A DNA stretch of 64,000 nt from contig NZ_JAMZEG020000004.1 of NCBI RefSeq assembly GCF_024435075.2, positions 230,001-294,000 of the forward strand. The letters are read 5' to 3'. Source of the DNA: Marinomonas maritima (GTDB taxonomy: Bacteria > Pseudomonadota > Gammaproteobacteria > Pseudomonadales > Marinomonadaceae). The notes under the pieces were generated by a model, which was given only the letters and a program-made list of their open reading frames with translations, did no database searches and had not been told where the DNA came from. Below are positions 26,914 through 35,236 of this stretch, piece after piece. Position 1 is the stretch's first letter, and each line of letters begins with the position of its first letter. Both the position numbers and the translations under genes were made by a program.

Positions 26914-28161
26914 TTAGCGAATGCGCGATACACGCTTGGCCGCATCAGCCAATGCATCGTCTGTCGACTCCTGACCTAATAAGATACTGTGTAAATGCTT
27001 TTGCAGTATGTTTGACACTTCAGTGTAGGCAGGTACAACTGGACGCGGTGACATAACAGCAATGGCTTTACTTGCTGCTGCAACCAACTCCTCCTGACCA
27101 TTTGTTACTGACGCCACACTATATGAATCCTTCCATACTGGCAGACTAAGCTTGGCATAATTTTCCTGAACGTTTTTCGAGGTTAAATACGAAATAAGAG
27201 CCCAAGCTTCATCCTGATGTGGACTGTTTGAAGGGATGCCTAGGCCCATTGACCCGTTGACAGCAGAAGCCGTAGAAATACCCTCCACACCTGGAGCCGG
27301 CATCACACCCACTTTACCTGCTACCTTACTTTCGGTAGGGTCATTAACCAGAGCATTCATATAAGTCCAATTCATCGCAAACGCCGCTTCTCCGTTCGAA
27401 AATACGCGACGCACATCTTCCTCGAAATACTCAGTTGAAGCTGGATTTGTAAGCCCGTCATTTAATGATGTGACCATGTAGTCAATCGCCGCTCGTGCAC
27501 CACCTTGATCAAAGGCTGGCTTGCCGTCTTTGAAAAAATGTCCGCCATTCGCCGCAACCAATGTCGTGTAATCACAAATCATTGCTTCAGATTGAGACCA
27601 GCTCCAAACCAAAGGGTACTCAACAACCCCTTTATCTTTAAGAATACGCGACTGTTCCATTACCTCTGCCCAAGTCGTAGGAGGTGTTTCTATCCCTGCT
27701 TGCGCGAGTAACTCACGGTTAAAAAATAAGTACTTTGTGTCTAGAATCCACGGCATACCATAAATACGGTCGTTATAAGTAACCGTGGTCCATGCACCAT
27801 CAAAAATTTTGTTGCCTACATTTTTGGGGACACGACTGGTTAAATCGGTTAGGAATCCACCCTCAGCAAATTCAGCAGGCCAAACAACATCGTACAAAAC
27901 AACGTCATATCCACTGTCGCCAGCGGCAGCAGACGTAATAATTTTATCGTGTAACGCTTCATAAGGAACAAACTCTAGCTCGACTGTAATGCCAGAGTTA
28001 TTTTCCTCAAACGTTGTAACCATTGCCTTTACATCTTCTTCACTATAAGCCGCTTGGCTCATAAATAGCGCATTAAGCTTGGTGTCTGCTGCCGCGGCAG
28101 AAGTCATCAACGCCAAAGCTAATGCCGACACAGGTAGTAGTAGTTTTTTATTTTTTATCAT
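26914..28161 (-). CDS. Periplasmic sugar-binding protein of the ABC importer
   Basis: Extracellular solute-binding protein of family 1, 415 residues. An N-terminal Sec signal peptide is seen (KNKK, a hydrophobic core, then cleavage after TSAAAA). No lipobox cysteine, so it should be free in the periplasm. Family features include the VVLYDVVWPAEFAEGGFL stretch and GVMPAPG. ATG 28161 (MIKNKKLLL) has GGGGAC upstream and starts the signal peptide correctly; a start ten codons upstream is less likely. First gene of the operon, divergent from the ROK repressor. The ligand cannot be read from sequence. Confidence 0.9.
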   Translation of the reverse strand: MIKNKKLLLPVSALALALMTSAAAADTKLNALFMSQAAYSEEDVKAMVTTFEENNSGITVELEFVPYEALHDKIITSAAAGDSGYDVVLYDVVWPAEFAEGGFLTDLTSRVPKNVGNKIFDGAWTTVTYNDRIYGMPWILDTKYLFFNRELLAQAGIETPPTTWAEVMEQSRILKDKGVVEYPLVWSWSQSEAMICDYTTLVAANGGHFFKDGKPAFDQGGARAAIDYMVTSLNDGLTNPASTEYFEEDVRRVFSNGEAAFAMNWTYMNALVNDPTESKVAGKVGVMPAPGVEGISTASAVNGSMGLGIPSNSPHQDEAWALISYLTSKNVQENYAKLSLPVWKDSYSVASVTNGQEELVAAASKAIAVMSPRPVVPAYTEVSNILQKHLHSILLGQESTDDALADAAKRVSRIR

Positions 28162-28216
28162 TTTACGTCCCCATTTTCGTGTTAGAAGCAAACAAGATCG
28201 CGCATTTTTTTTATTT

Positions 28217-28251
28217 TGTCAAATTGATTTAATAAATAAACCAACTAATAT
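28217..28251. promoter_or_regulatory. Divergent promoter/operator region of the sugar operon and ROK gene
   Basis: Minus-strand -35 TTGACA (28222-28217) has a weak -10 17 bp on. Plus-strand TTGATT (28224-28229), 16 bp, TAATAT (28246-28251) faces the ROK gene. The two -35 boxes are one base apart. The region is AT-rich, and TTATTTT (28211-28217) with AATAAAT (28231-28237) resembles the half-sites used by NagC/Mlc-type repressors. One bound repressor could block both directions (inferred). Confidence 0.45.
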
Positions 28252-28285
28252 AGGCATCACCAATTAGGTAGAAATAGAGAGAGAA

Positions 28286-29485
28286 ATGGATACTATAGCC
28301 AAAGAAGTTACACCACGAATGTCGGGGACAAACCTAATCAAGGCCAAAGACCACAACAGCGCCGTGGTTTTGGATCTTATTCGTACTCAAGGCCCTTTAT
28401 CCCGTGCTGATATTGCAAGATCGACATCGCTATCGCGACAAACTGTACAAAATATCGTCGCTAAATTAGATGAATTAGGAATGGTTGATATGCGTTCGGG
28501 GATCGCTGTTGGGCGAGGCCATCCAGGAGTTCGTGTATCGATGAAACGAAACGCAGCCCATTTCTTTGGCGTTCAAGTGGATCGCACTTGGGTGAATTTT
28601 GTACTGACGGATGTATTTGGGCAAATTGACTGGAGCCTAAATTTACCCTTGCACGAGCAAAATATAGAGAGCATTCATCGTACTATTGTTCAAGGTATAT
28701 CCATAGGAAAACAAACAACGAAAAGTTTGGCACTCAACATATTAGGCTGCGGCATCGCAGCGGCAGGGCCTTTCGATGTTGATAATAATCAATATAGCCC
28801 AACAAGCTTTAGCGAGCTGGGCACACCTGATTCATTGGCGTATTTGAAGGAGGTTCTAGCGTTACCTATTGCCTTAAGTAATGATGCAAACGCTGCTGCA
28901 ATGGGTGAAGAATTACATGGAAATCATGGCGGTCAAACAGATTTTGCTACATTACACTTTGGTGCAGGCTTGGGCTCTGCATTAATCATAGACGGTACTA
29001 TTTACCAAGGTGCTTATGGCAATATAGGCGAAATTGGACATATTCAAGTCGACCCAACGGGATCTAAATGTCATTGCGGTCGAAACGGGTGCCTAGAGCA
29101 ATATTTGTCTTATGATGCACTATGTCGTGAGCTGACTTTATCATCAGACGAGCCAAAGAGTTATGACATTATCCGAACATTAATCGACTCTCGTTCTGCT
29201 GAATTGATGCGTTGGGTTGCACCTGCGGCCCTACGGCTTCGACAATCCTTACAAATTCTGGACGCCCTTTTGTCGCCTGCTGAGATTATTATTACGGGGA
29301 CAGCACCTGATGAGTTACTGCAGCTATTAATGGAAGCAGCACGACCTTACCCCATCAGAATTGGGTCAAATAAAGAAATTATTGTACTCCGTGGAAACAC
29401 AAGCGAGTGGTCAATCGCAGTAGGCGCTGCCGCGTTAGCTCTCAACACGCAATTTGCTCCATCCATGTCACGACTGATGCTATAA
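28286..29485 (+). CDS. ROK-family transcriptional repressor (NagC/Mlc/XylR type)
   Basis: A 399-residue regulator with an N-terminal winged helix-turn-helix (about 25-85: GPLSRADIARSTSLSRQTV) and a C-terminal ROK sugar-sensing domain. The ROK zinc motif CHCGRNGCLE is near residue 260, preceded by GEIGHIQVDP. The GAGLGSALIIDG segment is the ATP/sugar-domain glycine motif. It is divergent from and adjacent to the sugar ABC-glk-nagB operon, so it is the likely local repressor. The inducer may be a sugar or sugar phosphate; this is inferred from family and position only. Confidence 0.9.
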   Translation: MDTIAKEVTPRMSGTNLIKAKDHNSAVVLDLIRTQGPLSRADIARSTSLSRQTVQNIVAKLDELGMVDMRSGIAVGRGHPGVRVSMKRNAAHFFGVQVDRTWVNFVLTDVFGQIDWSLNLPLHEQNIESIHRTIVQGISIGKQTTKSLALNILGCGIAAAGPFDVDNNQYSPTSFSELGTPDSLAYLKEVLALPIALSNDANAAAMGEELHGNHGGQTDFATLHFGAGLGSALIIDGTIYQGAYGNIGEIGHIQVDPTGSKCHCGRNGCLEQYLSYDALCRELTLSSDEPKSYDIIRTLIDSRSAELMRWVAPAALRLRQSLQILDALLSPAEIIITGTAPDELLQLLMEAARPYPIRIGSNKEIIVLRGNTSEWSIAVGAAALALNTQFAPSMSRLML

Positions 29486-29510
29486 AGGCACTGACAAGCA
29501 TCAATCTACG

Positions 29511-29540
29511 CAAAAAAAGGCCTCTAAAATAGAGGCCTTC
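29511..29540 (-). terminator. ssb terminator
   Basis: AAGGCCTCTA-AAA-TAGAGGCCTT forms a perfect 10-bp stem, followed on the minus strand by a T-run. It lies just after the ssb stop and also faces the end of the ROK gene. Confidence 0.85.
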
Positions 29541-29574
29541 AGCTTAAGATTAACAATTATGAATCTTGTATATC

Positions 29575-30309
29575 CTAAAACGGAATATCGTCGTCAAAGT
29601 CATCAAAGTTTGGTGCTTGCTGAGGTTTCGGCTCAGGTGCTTTTGGCGCTGGCGCACGTTGCGGAGCGGCCTGTTGAGGAGCGCGTTGTTGTGGTGCTTG
29701 AGCAGGCGCTTGTTGAGGGGCATTACCCCAGCTACCAAAAGACTGCGGCGCAGCTTGTTGTGGTGCTGGCGCTTGCTGTGGAGCCTGACCGTAACCGCCA
29801 GCTTGAGGCTGGTTAAAACCTTGTGGCGCTTGTTGTGGTGCCGCAGCTGGCGCTTGCCCGTAACCACCTTGCTGAGGTGCTGCTTGTTGTGGCGCATTGC
29901 CATAACCGCCTTGTCCACCGGCGGCATCATACCCGCCTTGCTGACCTGCGTTGCCGCCATCTCCACGACCATCTAATAATTGCATTTCGTTAGCGACGAT
30001 TTCTGTAGTGTAGCGTTTAATGCCGTCTTTTTCCCATTCACGAGTACGCAACGAACCTTCAACGTAAACTTTCGAACCTTTTTTGATGAAATCACCCGCA
30101 ATCTGACCCAATCGGAAATTGCCGCGATCCATAAAGGCCACTCGGTGCCATTCAGTACGTTCTTGCATTTGACCGGTTTGCTTATCACGCCAGCTTTCCG
30201 ATGTCGCGATGTTTACATTTGCAACCGCTGCACCCGATGGCATAAAACGCACTTCGGCATCATTGCCTGCGTTACCAATCAAAATTACTTTGTTTATTCC
30301 ACGCGCCAT
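29575..30309 (-). CDS. ssb: Single-stranded DNA-binding protein
   Basis: Binds and protects ssDNA and recruits repair and replication partners. From ATG 30309 (MARGINKVILIGNAG) it has 244 residues, longer than the 178 of E. coli. An OB fold (1-112) is followed by a long Gln/Pro/Ala/Gly-rich disordered linker and the conserved acidic tip DDDIPF. An in-frame ATG five codons upstream is rejected on family alignment. It lies 35 nt after yajR and opposite uvrA, in place of the usual direct uvrA-ssb pair, and is probably co-transcribed with the transporter gene. Confidence 0.97.
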   Translation of the reverse strand: MARGINKVILIGNAGNDAEVRFMPSGAAVANVNIATSESWRDKQTGQMQERTEWHRVAFMDRGNFRLGQIAGDFIKKGSKVYVEGSLRTREWEKDGIKRYTTEIVANEMQLLDGRGDGGNAGQQGGYDAAGGQGGYGNAPQQAAPQQGGYGQAPAAAPQQAPQGFNQPQAGGYGQAPQQAPAPQQAAPQSFGSWGNAPQQAPAQAPQQRAPQQAAPQRAPAPKAPEPKPQQAPNFDDFDDDIPF

Positions 30310-30344
30310 GACGTTGTTCTCCACTAAAAGATAGAATAAGGTTT

Positions 30345-31703
30345 TTAAAGAGTCACTTGTGGTGCCAATCGCATCAAAGTGTCTTTATCTAATAATTTTT
30401 TATCGACTTTAAGATAAGCAGTTTGCTCATCTTTGAAAATTTGCATGCCTTCCACTCCTTGGATTTCAGAAAGTTGATCCGCCAATTTCGATACTTCTTC
30501 ATCCGTCATGTTGGGTAAGCTAAACGCTAGACTGCTTAATTGACGAGGAGCTGGTTGAGCGACACCGACCATCGACCAAACCAAAAACATCACACCAACA
30601 ACCCAAAAGACGCCACTGCTTGAATGGGTTTGTAGCAACCAACCGCCACCAATACCACCCAAAAAGGACCCCATAAATTGGTGAGTAGAAAACACGCCCA
30701 TTGCCGTGCCTCGGTAACCAACAGGGGCCAATTTACTAATCAGTGAAGGCAATGTCGCTTCTAATGAATTAAAGCCGACAAAATAGGCCCACAACAAAAC
30801 GCCAAAGACCCAAAGATAAGGAGCCCATTGTAACAATATTGAACTTACACCCAACAAAATAAGCACCGCGACGAGCACACCTTTCATTTTGCCTTTTGAT
30901 TCAGCAATAACCACTAATGGTAACATACCTGCAAAAGCAAAACCCATGATGGCAAGGTATAACCAGCTGTGTTGCGACAGTGGCAAACCAAATTGATCTA
31001 TCAACAACCCAGGAACGGTCACAAACAGAGCGGTTAAACTCGCGTGTAACAGCAGCACACTGACGTTTAAAAAACGTAATTTCGAGTCTTTTAGGACAAT
31101 TCCTAGCGCCACAAGACTCGGTGTCGTGTCCCGTCGAAAGGTATGCTGAACAATATTAGGCACCGCGAAAACAATCAAGATTATGCCCAGTAAAGATAAA
31201 GCAAAAGAAAGGTAGAAGAGACCAGAAAGGCCAACCAAAGCAAAAATCCAAGGCCCTAATACCAAAGACAACATGAAGGAAGCCCCGATGCTAATACCCA
31301 CGATTGCCATTGCTTTTGTACGGTTTTGTTCCCTCGTCACATCGCTTAGCAGTGCCATCAAGGTACTGGCAATTGCACCCGCGCCCTGAACAGCTCGACC
31401 CAGTATCAATACCATAATATCATTAGCATTCGCACAAATTAGGCTGCCAATTGCAAACAATAAAAGACCGATGATGATCACGCGTTTACGGCCTATTTTA
31501 TCGGACCACATTCCCATCGGAATTTGCAGACTCGCTTGCGTAAGTCCATATATACCAATAGCAGTGCCAATCAAAGCCGCATCTGCTCCCGTTAATCCGT
31601 CAGCCGCTACACCGATAACAGGCAAGATGAGAAATAAACCTAACATTCTAAATAAATAGATCAGCGCTAAAGCAAGGACAGAACGACGTTCAAGTAGATC
31701 CAT
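30345..31703 (-). CDS. yajR: MFS transporter, YajR-like
   Basis: Major facilitator with 12 predicted helices (about residues 1-385) and a soluble C-terminal domain of about 65 residues. Motif A in the loop between helices 2 and 3 is GMWSDKIGRKRVII. The tail (MTDEEVSKLADQLSEIQGVEGM...) matches the ferredoxin-like YAM domain of E. coli YajR. The transported substrate is unknown. It lies between divergent uvrA and ssb, so it probably shares the intergenic SOS-box region with uvrA. Confidence 0.85.
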   Translation of the reverse strand: MDLLERRSVLALALIYLFRMLGLFLILPVIGVAADGLTGADAALIGTAIGIYGLTQASLQIPMGMWSDKIGRKRVIIIGLLLFAIGSLICANANDIMVLILGRAVQGAGAIASTLMALLSDVTREQNRTKAMAIVGISIGASFMLSLVLGPWIFALVGLSGLFYLSFALSLLGIILIVFAVPNIVQHTFRRDTTPSLVALGIVLKDSKLRFLNVSVLLLHASLTALFVTVPGLLIDQFGLPLSQHSWLYLAIMGFAFAGMLPLVVIAESKGKMKGVLVAVLILLGVSSILLQWAPYLWVFGVLLWAYFVGFNSLEATLPSLISKLAPVGYRGTAMGVFSTHQFMGSFLGGIGGGWLLQTHSSSGVFWVVGVMFLVWSMVGVAQPAPRQLSSLAFSLPNMTDEEVSKLADQLSEIQGVEGMQIFKDEQTAYLKVDKKLLDKDTLMRLAPQVTL

Positions 31704-31787
31704 AAGGAAGTTACAACCACTTAACTTAAGGGATTAAGAAAAAAGATATTCATTTTATAGAAAATACCGTTGAAGCTCCATTTCAAC

Positions 31788-31807
31788 TACTGTAAAAATA
31801 GACAGTT
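31788..31807. promoter_or_regulatory. LexA-binding site (SOS box) upstream of uvrA
   Basis: TACTGTAAAAATAGACAGTT matches the gammaproteobacterial LexA consensus TACTGT-N8-ACAGTA (core CTGT-N8-ACAG at 31790-31805). It lies about 52 bp before uvrA and 85 bp before divergent yajR. A TTGAAG (31770-31775) upstream can serve as a uvrA -35, so LexA would cover the -10 region. Confidence 0.88.
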
Positions 31808-31858
31808 ATTTAATTTACTAGCAGATTTTTCTGTTGATCGACGTCACATTGGAGACTC

Positions 31859-34681
31859 ATGGATACCATTACCATACGCGGGGCCCGCACTCACAATCTT
31901 AAAAATGTGGACCTAGACATCCCAAGAGACAAACTTGTGGTGATAACTGGCCTATCAGGCTCAGGTAAATCCTCGCTCGCCTTCGATACTTTATACGCCG
32001 AAGGGCAACGCCGTTATGTAGAATCCCTCTCAACATACGCTCGTCAGTTTTTATCTATGATGGAAAAGCCTGACATTGACCACATTGAAGGTCTGTCTCC
32101 AGCGATCTCTATTGAGCAAAAATCAACCTCGCATAACCCTAGATCAACCGTCGGTACAATAACAGAAATTTACGATTATCTGCGACTGTTATTTGCCCGA
32201 GCAGGACAACCTCGCTGTCCAGATCATGGTGAACCTTTAGAGGCGCAAACCATATCACAAATGGTCGATAAAGTTATATCGCTACCAGAAGAAACTAAAA
32301 TGATGCTGCTTGCTCCTATCGTTAAGGATCGAAAAGGTGAGCACTTACATACTATTAGCGACCTGCTTTCAAAAGGCTTTATTCGAGCACGCATTGATGG
32401 CATCGTCGTGGATTTAGACGACGCACCGACTTTAGAAAAAAATAAAAAACACACTATTGAAGTTGTCATTGACCGCTTTAAGGTACGGTCGGATCTACAA
32501 TTACGTCTAGCCGAGTCCTTTGAAACCTGTCTTGGTTTATCCGATGGCATTGCCAAAGTCATCAACATGGATGATGACAAAGAAGAGTATATTTTTTCCA
32601 GTAAATTCGCCTGTCCAGTTTGTGGGTACAGCTTAACGGAACTAGAGCCCCGCCTTTTTTCTTTTAACAACCCAAACGGTGCTTGCCAAACTTGTGATGG
32701 ACTTGGTACTCATCAAATGTTTGATCCAGATAGAATCATTCATGATGAAACGCTGACTTTAGCAGAAGGAGCAATTCGTGGCTGGGGACGACGTAGTATT
32801 TTCTACTACCAGCAACTCACCGCCTTAGCAAAGCACTATAGTTTCGATATCGAGTCAAAATATCAGGACATACCAGAGGATTTTAAAAAACGTATATTAC
32901 AAGGCTCAGGAAAGGACAAAATAGACTTTGTCTATATTAATGAGCGGGGCGATAAAATGACTCGCTCACACTCTTTTGAAGGTGTCATTCCAAATTTACA
33001 ACGACGTTATCATGAAACAGAATCCGACAGCGTTCGTGATGACTTATCACAATACATAAGCGTTCAATCTTGTCCTGAGTGCCACGGATCTCGACTAAAT
33101 CGTTCCGCACGCAATGTCTTCATTGCCGAACAAACCTTGCCTGAAGTGGTGACCTATCCAATAGCAGAATGCTTAAAATACTTCGAAAAACTGGAACTAC
33201 CAGGCTCTCGTGGTGAAATCGCCTCAAAAATACTAAAAGAGATACGTGATAGGCTGACATTCTTAGTTAACGTAGGTCTTGAATACCTAACTCTTGACCG
33301 TAAAGCCGATTCACTATCAGGCGGCGAAGCTCAGCGCATTCGACTTGCCAGCCAAATCGGTGCAGGGCTGGTCGGCGTTATGTACATTCTTGACGAGCCA
33401 TCAATTGGCTTACACCAAAGGGATAACGAACGTCTGATTGCGACGCTCACAAGACTAAGAGATTTAGGCAATACCGTCATCGTGGTAGAACACGACGAGG
33501 ATGCCATTCGTGTTGCAGATTTTGTTGTCGATATTGGCCCAGGAGCCGGCGTTCATGGCGGCCAAATCATCGCCAGCGGAACACCACAAGACATTATGGA
33601 TTGCCCAGAATCCATTACAGGGCAATTTCTGACGGGTAAACGAAGAATTGAAATCCCAGCAATTCGACACCAAGCCAAAGACAAACAGTTCCTTAAGCTA
33701 ATAGGAGCAACAGGCAACAACCTAAACACTGTGGACTTAACAATCCCAGTGGGCGTAATGACGTGCGTCACAGGCGTATCAGGCTCAGGTAAGTCAACAC
33801 TTATAAACGGTACTTTATACCCGCTGGCAGCAACTGCACTTAATGGCGCAACCACATTAAAAGCCGCTCCCCATGAGCGTATTGACGGCCTAGAACTATT
33901 TGATAAGTGCGTCGATATTGACCAAAGCCCCATCGGTCGGACGCCTCGCTCTAATCCTGCCACTTACACGGGTATTTTCACACCCATGCGGGAACTCTTC
34001 TCAGCAACACAAGAAGCTCGTTCACGTGGTTATAAACCGGGTCGTTTTAGCTTCAACGTAAAAGGTGGACGCTGTGAAGCCTGTCAAGGAGATGGCGTAA
34101 TAAAGGTAGAAATGCACTTCCTTCCAGATGTGTATGTACCTTGCGACACGTGTAAAGGCAAACGTTACAATCGTGAAACCTTAGAAATTCATTACAAAGG
34201 TAAAAACATCCGTCAATGTCTAGAAATGACGATTGAAGATGCGCGCGAGTTCTTTGATCCCGTTCCATCTATCGCCAGAAAATTACAAACACTCGTTGAT
34301 GTTGGTCTAGGTTATATTCGCTTAGGACAGGCCGCAACAACGCTTTCAGGTGGGGAAGCTCAACGAGTAAAACTAGCAAAAGAATTATCTAAAAGGGACA
34401 CTGGGGCAACTTTGTATATATTAGATGAACCAACTACCGGATTGCATTTTGCCGATATTGAGCAACTTCTAAAGGTCCTTCATAGACTTAGAGATCACGG
34501 TAATACCGTTGTTGTTATTGAGCACAATTTAGATGTTATAAAAACAGCTGATTGGGTGATCGATTTAGGACCTGAAGGTGGTAGCGGTGGTGGCTATATA
34601 GTTGCCGAAGGAACACCTGAGGACATTGCTCAAGCAGATAATTCACACACAGGCAGATTCTTAAAATTAATGTTCAACTAA
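31859..34681 (+). CDS. uvrA: Excinuclease ABC subunit A
   Basis: Damage-recognising ATPase of nucleotide excision repair. The 940 residues match E. coli UvrA. Two ABC modules are seen: Walker A GLSGSGKSS near residue 32 and GVSGSGKST near 640; signatures LSGGEAQRIRLA near 490 and LSGGEAQRVKLA near 830; Walker B motifs ILDEPSIGLH and ILDEPTTGLH. Both zinc modules are complete (CPVCG...CQTC and CEAC...CDTC). A LexA box precedes it, so it is SOS-inducible, and it ends at a terminator. Confidence 0.98.
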   Translation: MDTITIRGARTHNLKNVDLDIPRDKLVVITGLSGSGKSSLAFDTLYAEGQRRYVESLSTYARQFLSMMEKPDIDHIEGLSPAISIEQKSTSHNPRSTVGTITEIYDYLRLLFARAGQPRCPDHGEPLEAQTISQMVDKVISLPEETKMMLLAPIVKDRKGEHLHTISDLLSKGFIRARIDGIVVDLDDAPTLEKNKKHTIEVVIDRFKVRSDLQLRLAESFETCLGLSDGIAKVINMDDDKEEYIFSSKFACPVCGYSLTELEPRLFSFNNPNGACQTCDGLGTHQMFDPDRIIHDETLTLAEGAIRGWGRRSIFYYQQLTALAKHYSFDIESKYQDIPEDFKKRILQGSGKDKIDFVYINERGDKMTRSHSFEGVIPNLQRRYHETESDSVRDDLSQYISVQSCPECHGSRLNRSARNVFIAEQTLPEVVTYPIAECLKYFEKLELPGSRGEIASKILKEIRDRLTFLVNVGLEYLTLDRKADSLSGGEAQRIRLASQIGAGLVGVMYILDEPSIGLHQRDNERLIATLTRLRDLGNTVIVVEHDEDAIRVADFVVDIGPGAGVHGGQIIASGTPQDIMDCPESITGQFLTGKRRIEIPAIRHQAKDKQFLKLIGATGNNLNTVDLTIPVGVMTCVTGVSGSGKSTLINGTLYPLAATALNGATTLKAAPHERIDGLELFDKCVDIDQSPIGRTPRSNPATYTGIFTPMRELFSATQEARSRGYKPGRFSFNVKGGRCEACQGDGVIKVEMHFLPDVYVPCDTCKGKRYNRETLEIHYKGKNIRQCLEMTIEDAREFFDPVPSIARKLQTLVDVGLGYIRLGQAATTLSGGEAQRVKLAKELSKRDTGATLYILDEPTTGLHFADIEQLLKVLHRLRDHGNTVVVIEHNLDVIKTADWVIDLGPEGGSGGGYIVAEGTPEDIAQADNSHTGRFLKLMFN

Positions 34682-34701
34682 AACCTTAACCATAAAAAAA
34701 C

Positions 34702-34741
34702 AAAAAACACCCTATGACGTAAATTTCATAGGGTGTTTTTA
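34702..34741. terminator. uvrA terminator
   Basis: AAAAACACCCTATGA and TCATAGGGTGTTTTT form a perfect 15-bp stem with an 8-nt loop, right after the uvrA stop. Confidence 0.88.
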
Positions 34742-34769
34742 TTGGCTACGAATAATATTTTTAAACGCA

Positions 34770-34803
34770 AAAAAAAGCCGAACTAAGAAGTTCGGCTTTT
34801 TTA
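34770..34803. terminator. Terminator of the alpha operon (after rplQ)
   Basis: AGCCGAAC and GTTCGGCT form an 8-bp stem around a 6-nt loop with A and T runs on both sides. It is 13 nt past the rplQ stop and back to back with the uvrA terminator. Confidence 0.9.
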
Positions 34804-34816
34804 TTACTAACTGATA

Positions 34817-35194
34817 TTACTCAGCTGCTTCCGCTACTGGTCTATCGACCAATTCAACGTAAGCCATAGGAGCATTGTCACCTGTACGGAATCCACATTT
34901 TAAAATGCGAATGTAACCGCCAGGACGAGCTTGGTAACGAGGACCAAGTTCAGTAAACAATTTACCTACTGCATCTTTACTACGAGTACGAGCAAAGGCT
35001 AGACGACGATTCGCAACCGAATCAATTTTCGCCAATGTAATCAAAGGCTCAGCAACACGACGCAATTCTTTTGCTTTAGGCAACGTAGTCTTAATAACTT
35101 CGTGCTCAAACAAAGAAGCAGCCATGTTTTTAAACATCGCTTTACGATGTGAGCTAGTACGGTTTAAGTGACGACCACTCTTACGATGACGCAT
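34817..35194 (-). CDS. rplQ: Ribosomal protein L17 (bL17)
   Basis: 50S subunit protein of 125 residues with the standard N-terminus MRHRKSGRHLNRTSSHRKAMFKN and the KRRV-type core TLPKAKELRRVAEPLITLAK. Last gene of the alpha operon, about 40 nt after rpoA; transcription ends at the terminator just beyond. Confidence 0.98.
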   Translation of the reverse strand: MRHRKSGRHLNRTSSHRKAMFKNMAASLFEHEVIKTTLPKAKELRRVAEPLITLAKIDSVANRRLAFARTRSKDAVGKLFTELGPRYQARPGGYIRILKCGFRTGDNAPMAYVELVDRPVAEAAE

Positions 35195-35236
35195 TTTACA
35201 TTCCTTACCAAACTACGGTGGTCAGGGAACAATGAC

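Noticed and set aside
29559..29976. Open frames on both strands across the ssb linker
   Set aside because: They are shadows of the repetitive Gln/Pro codons of ssb; composition is low-complexity and no start signal fits.
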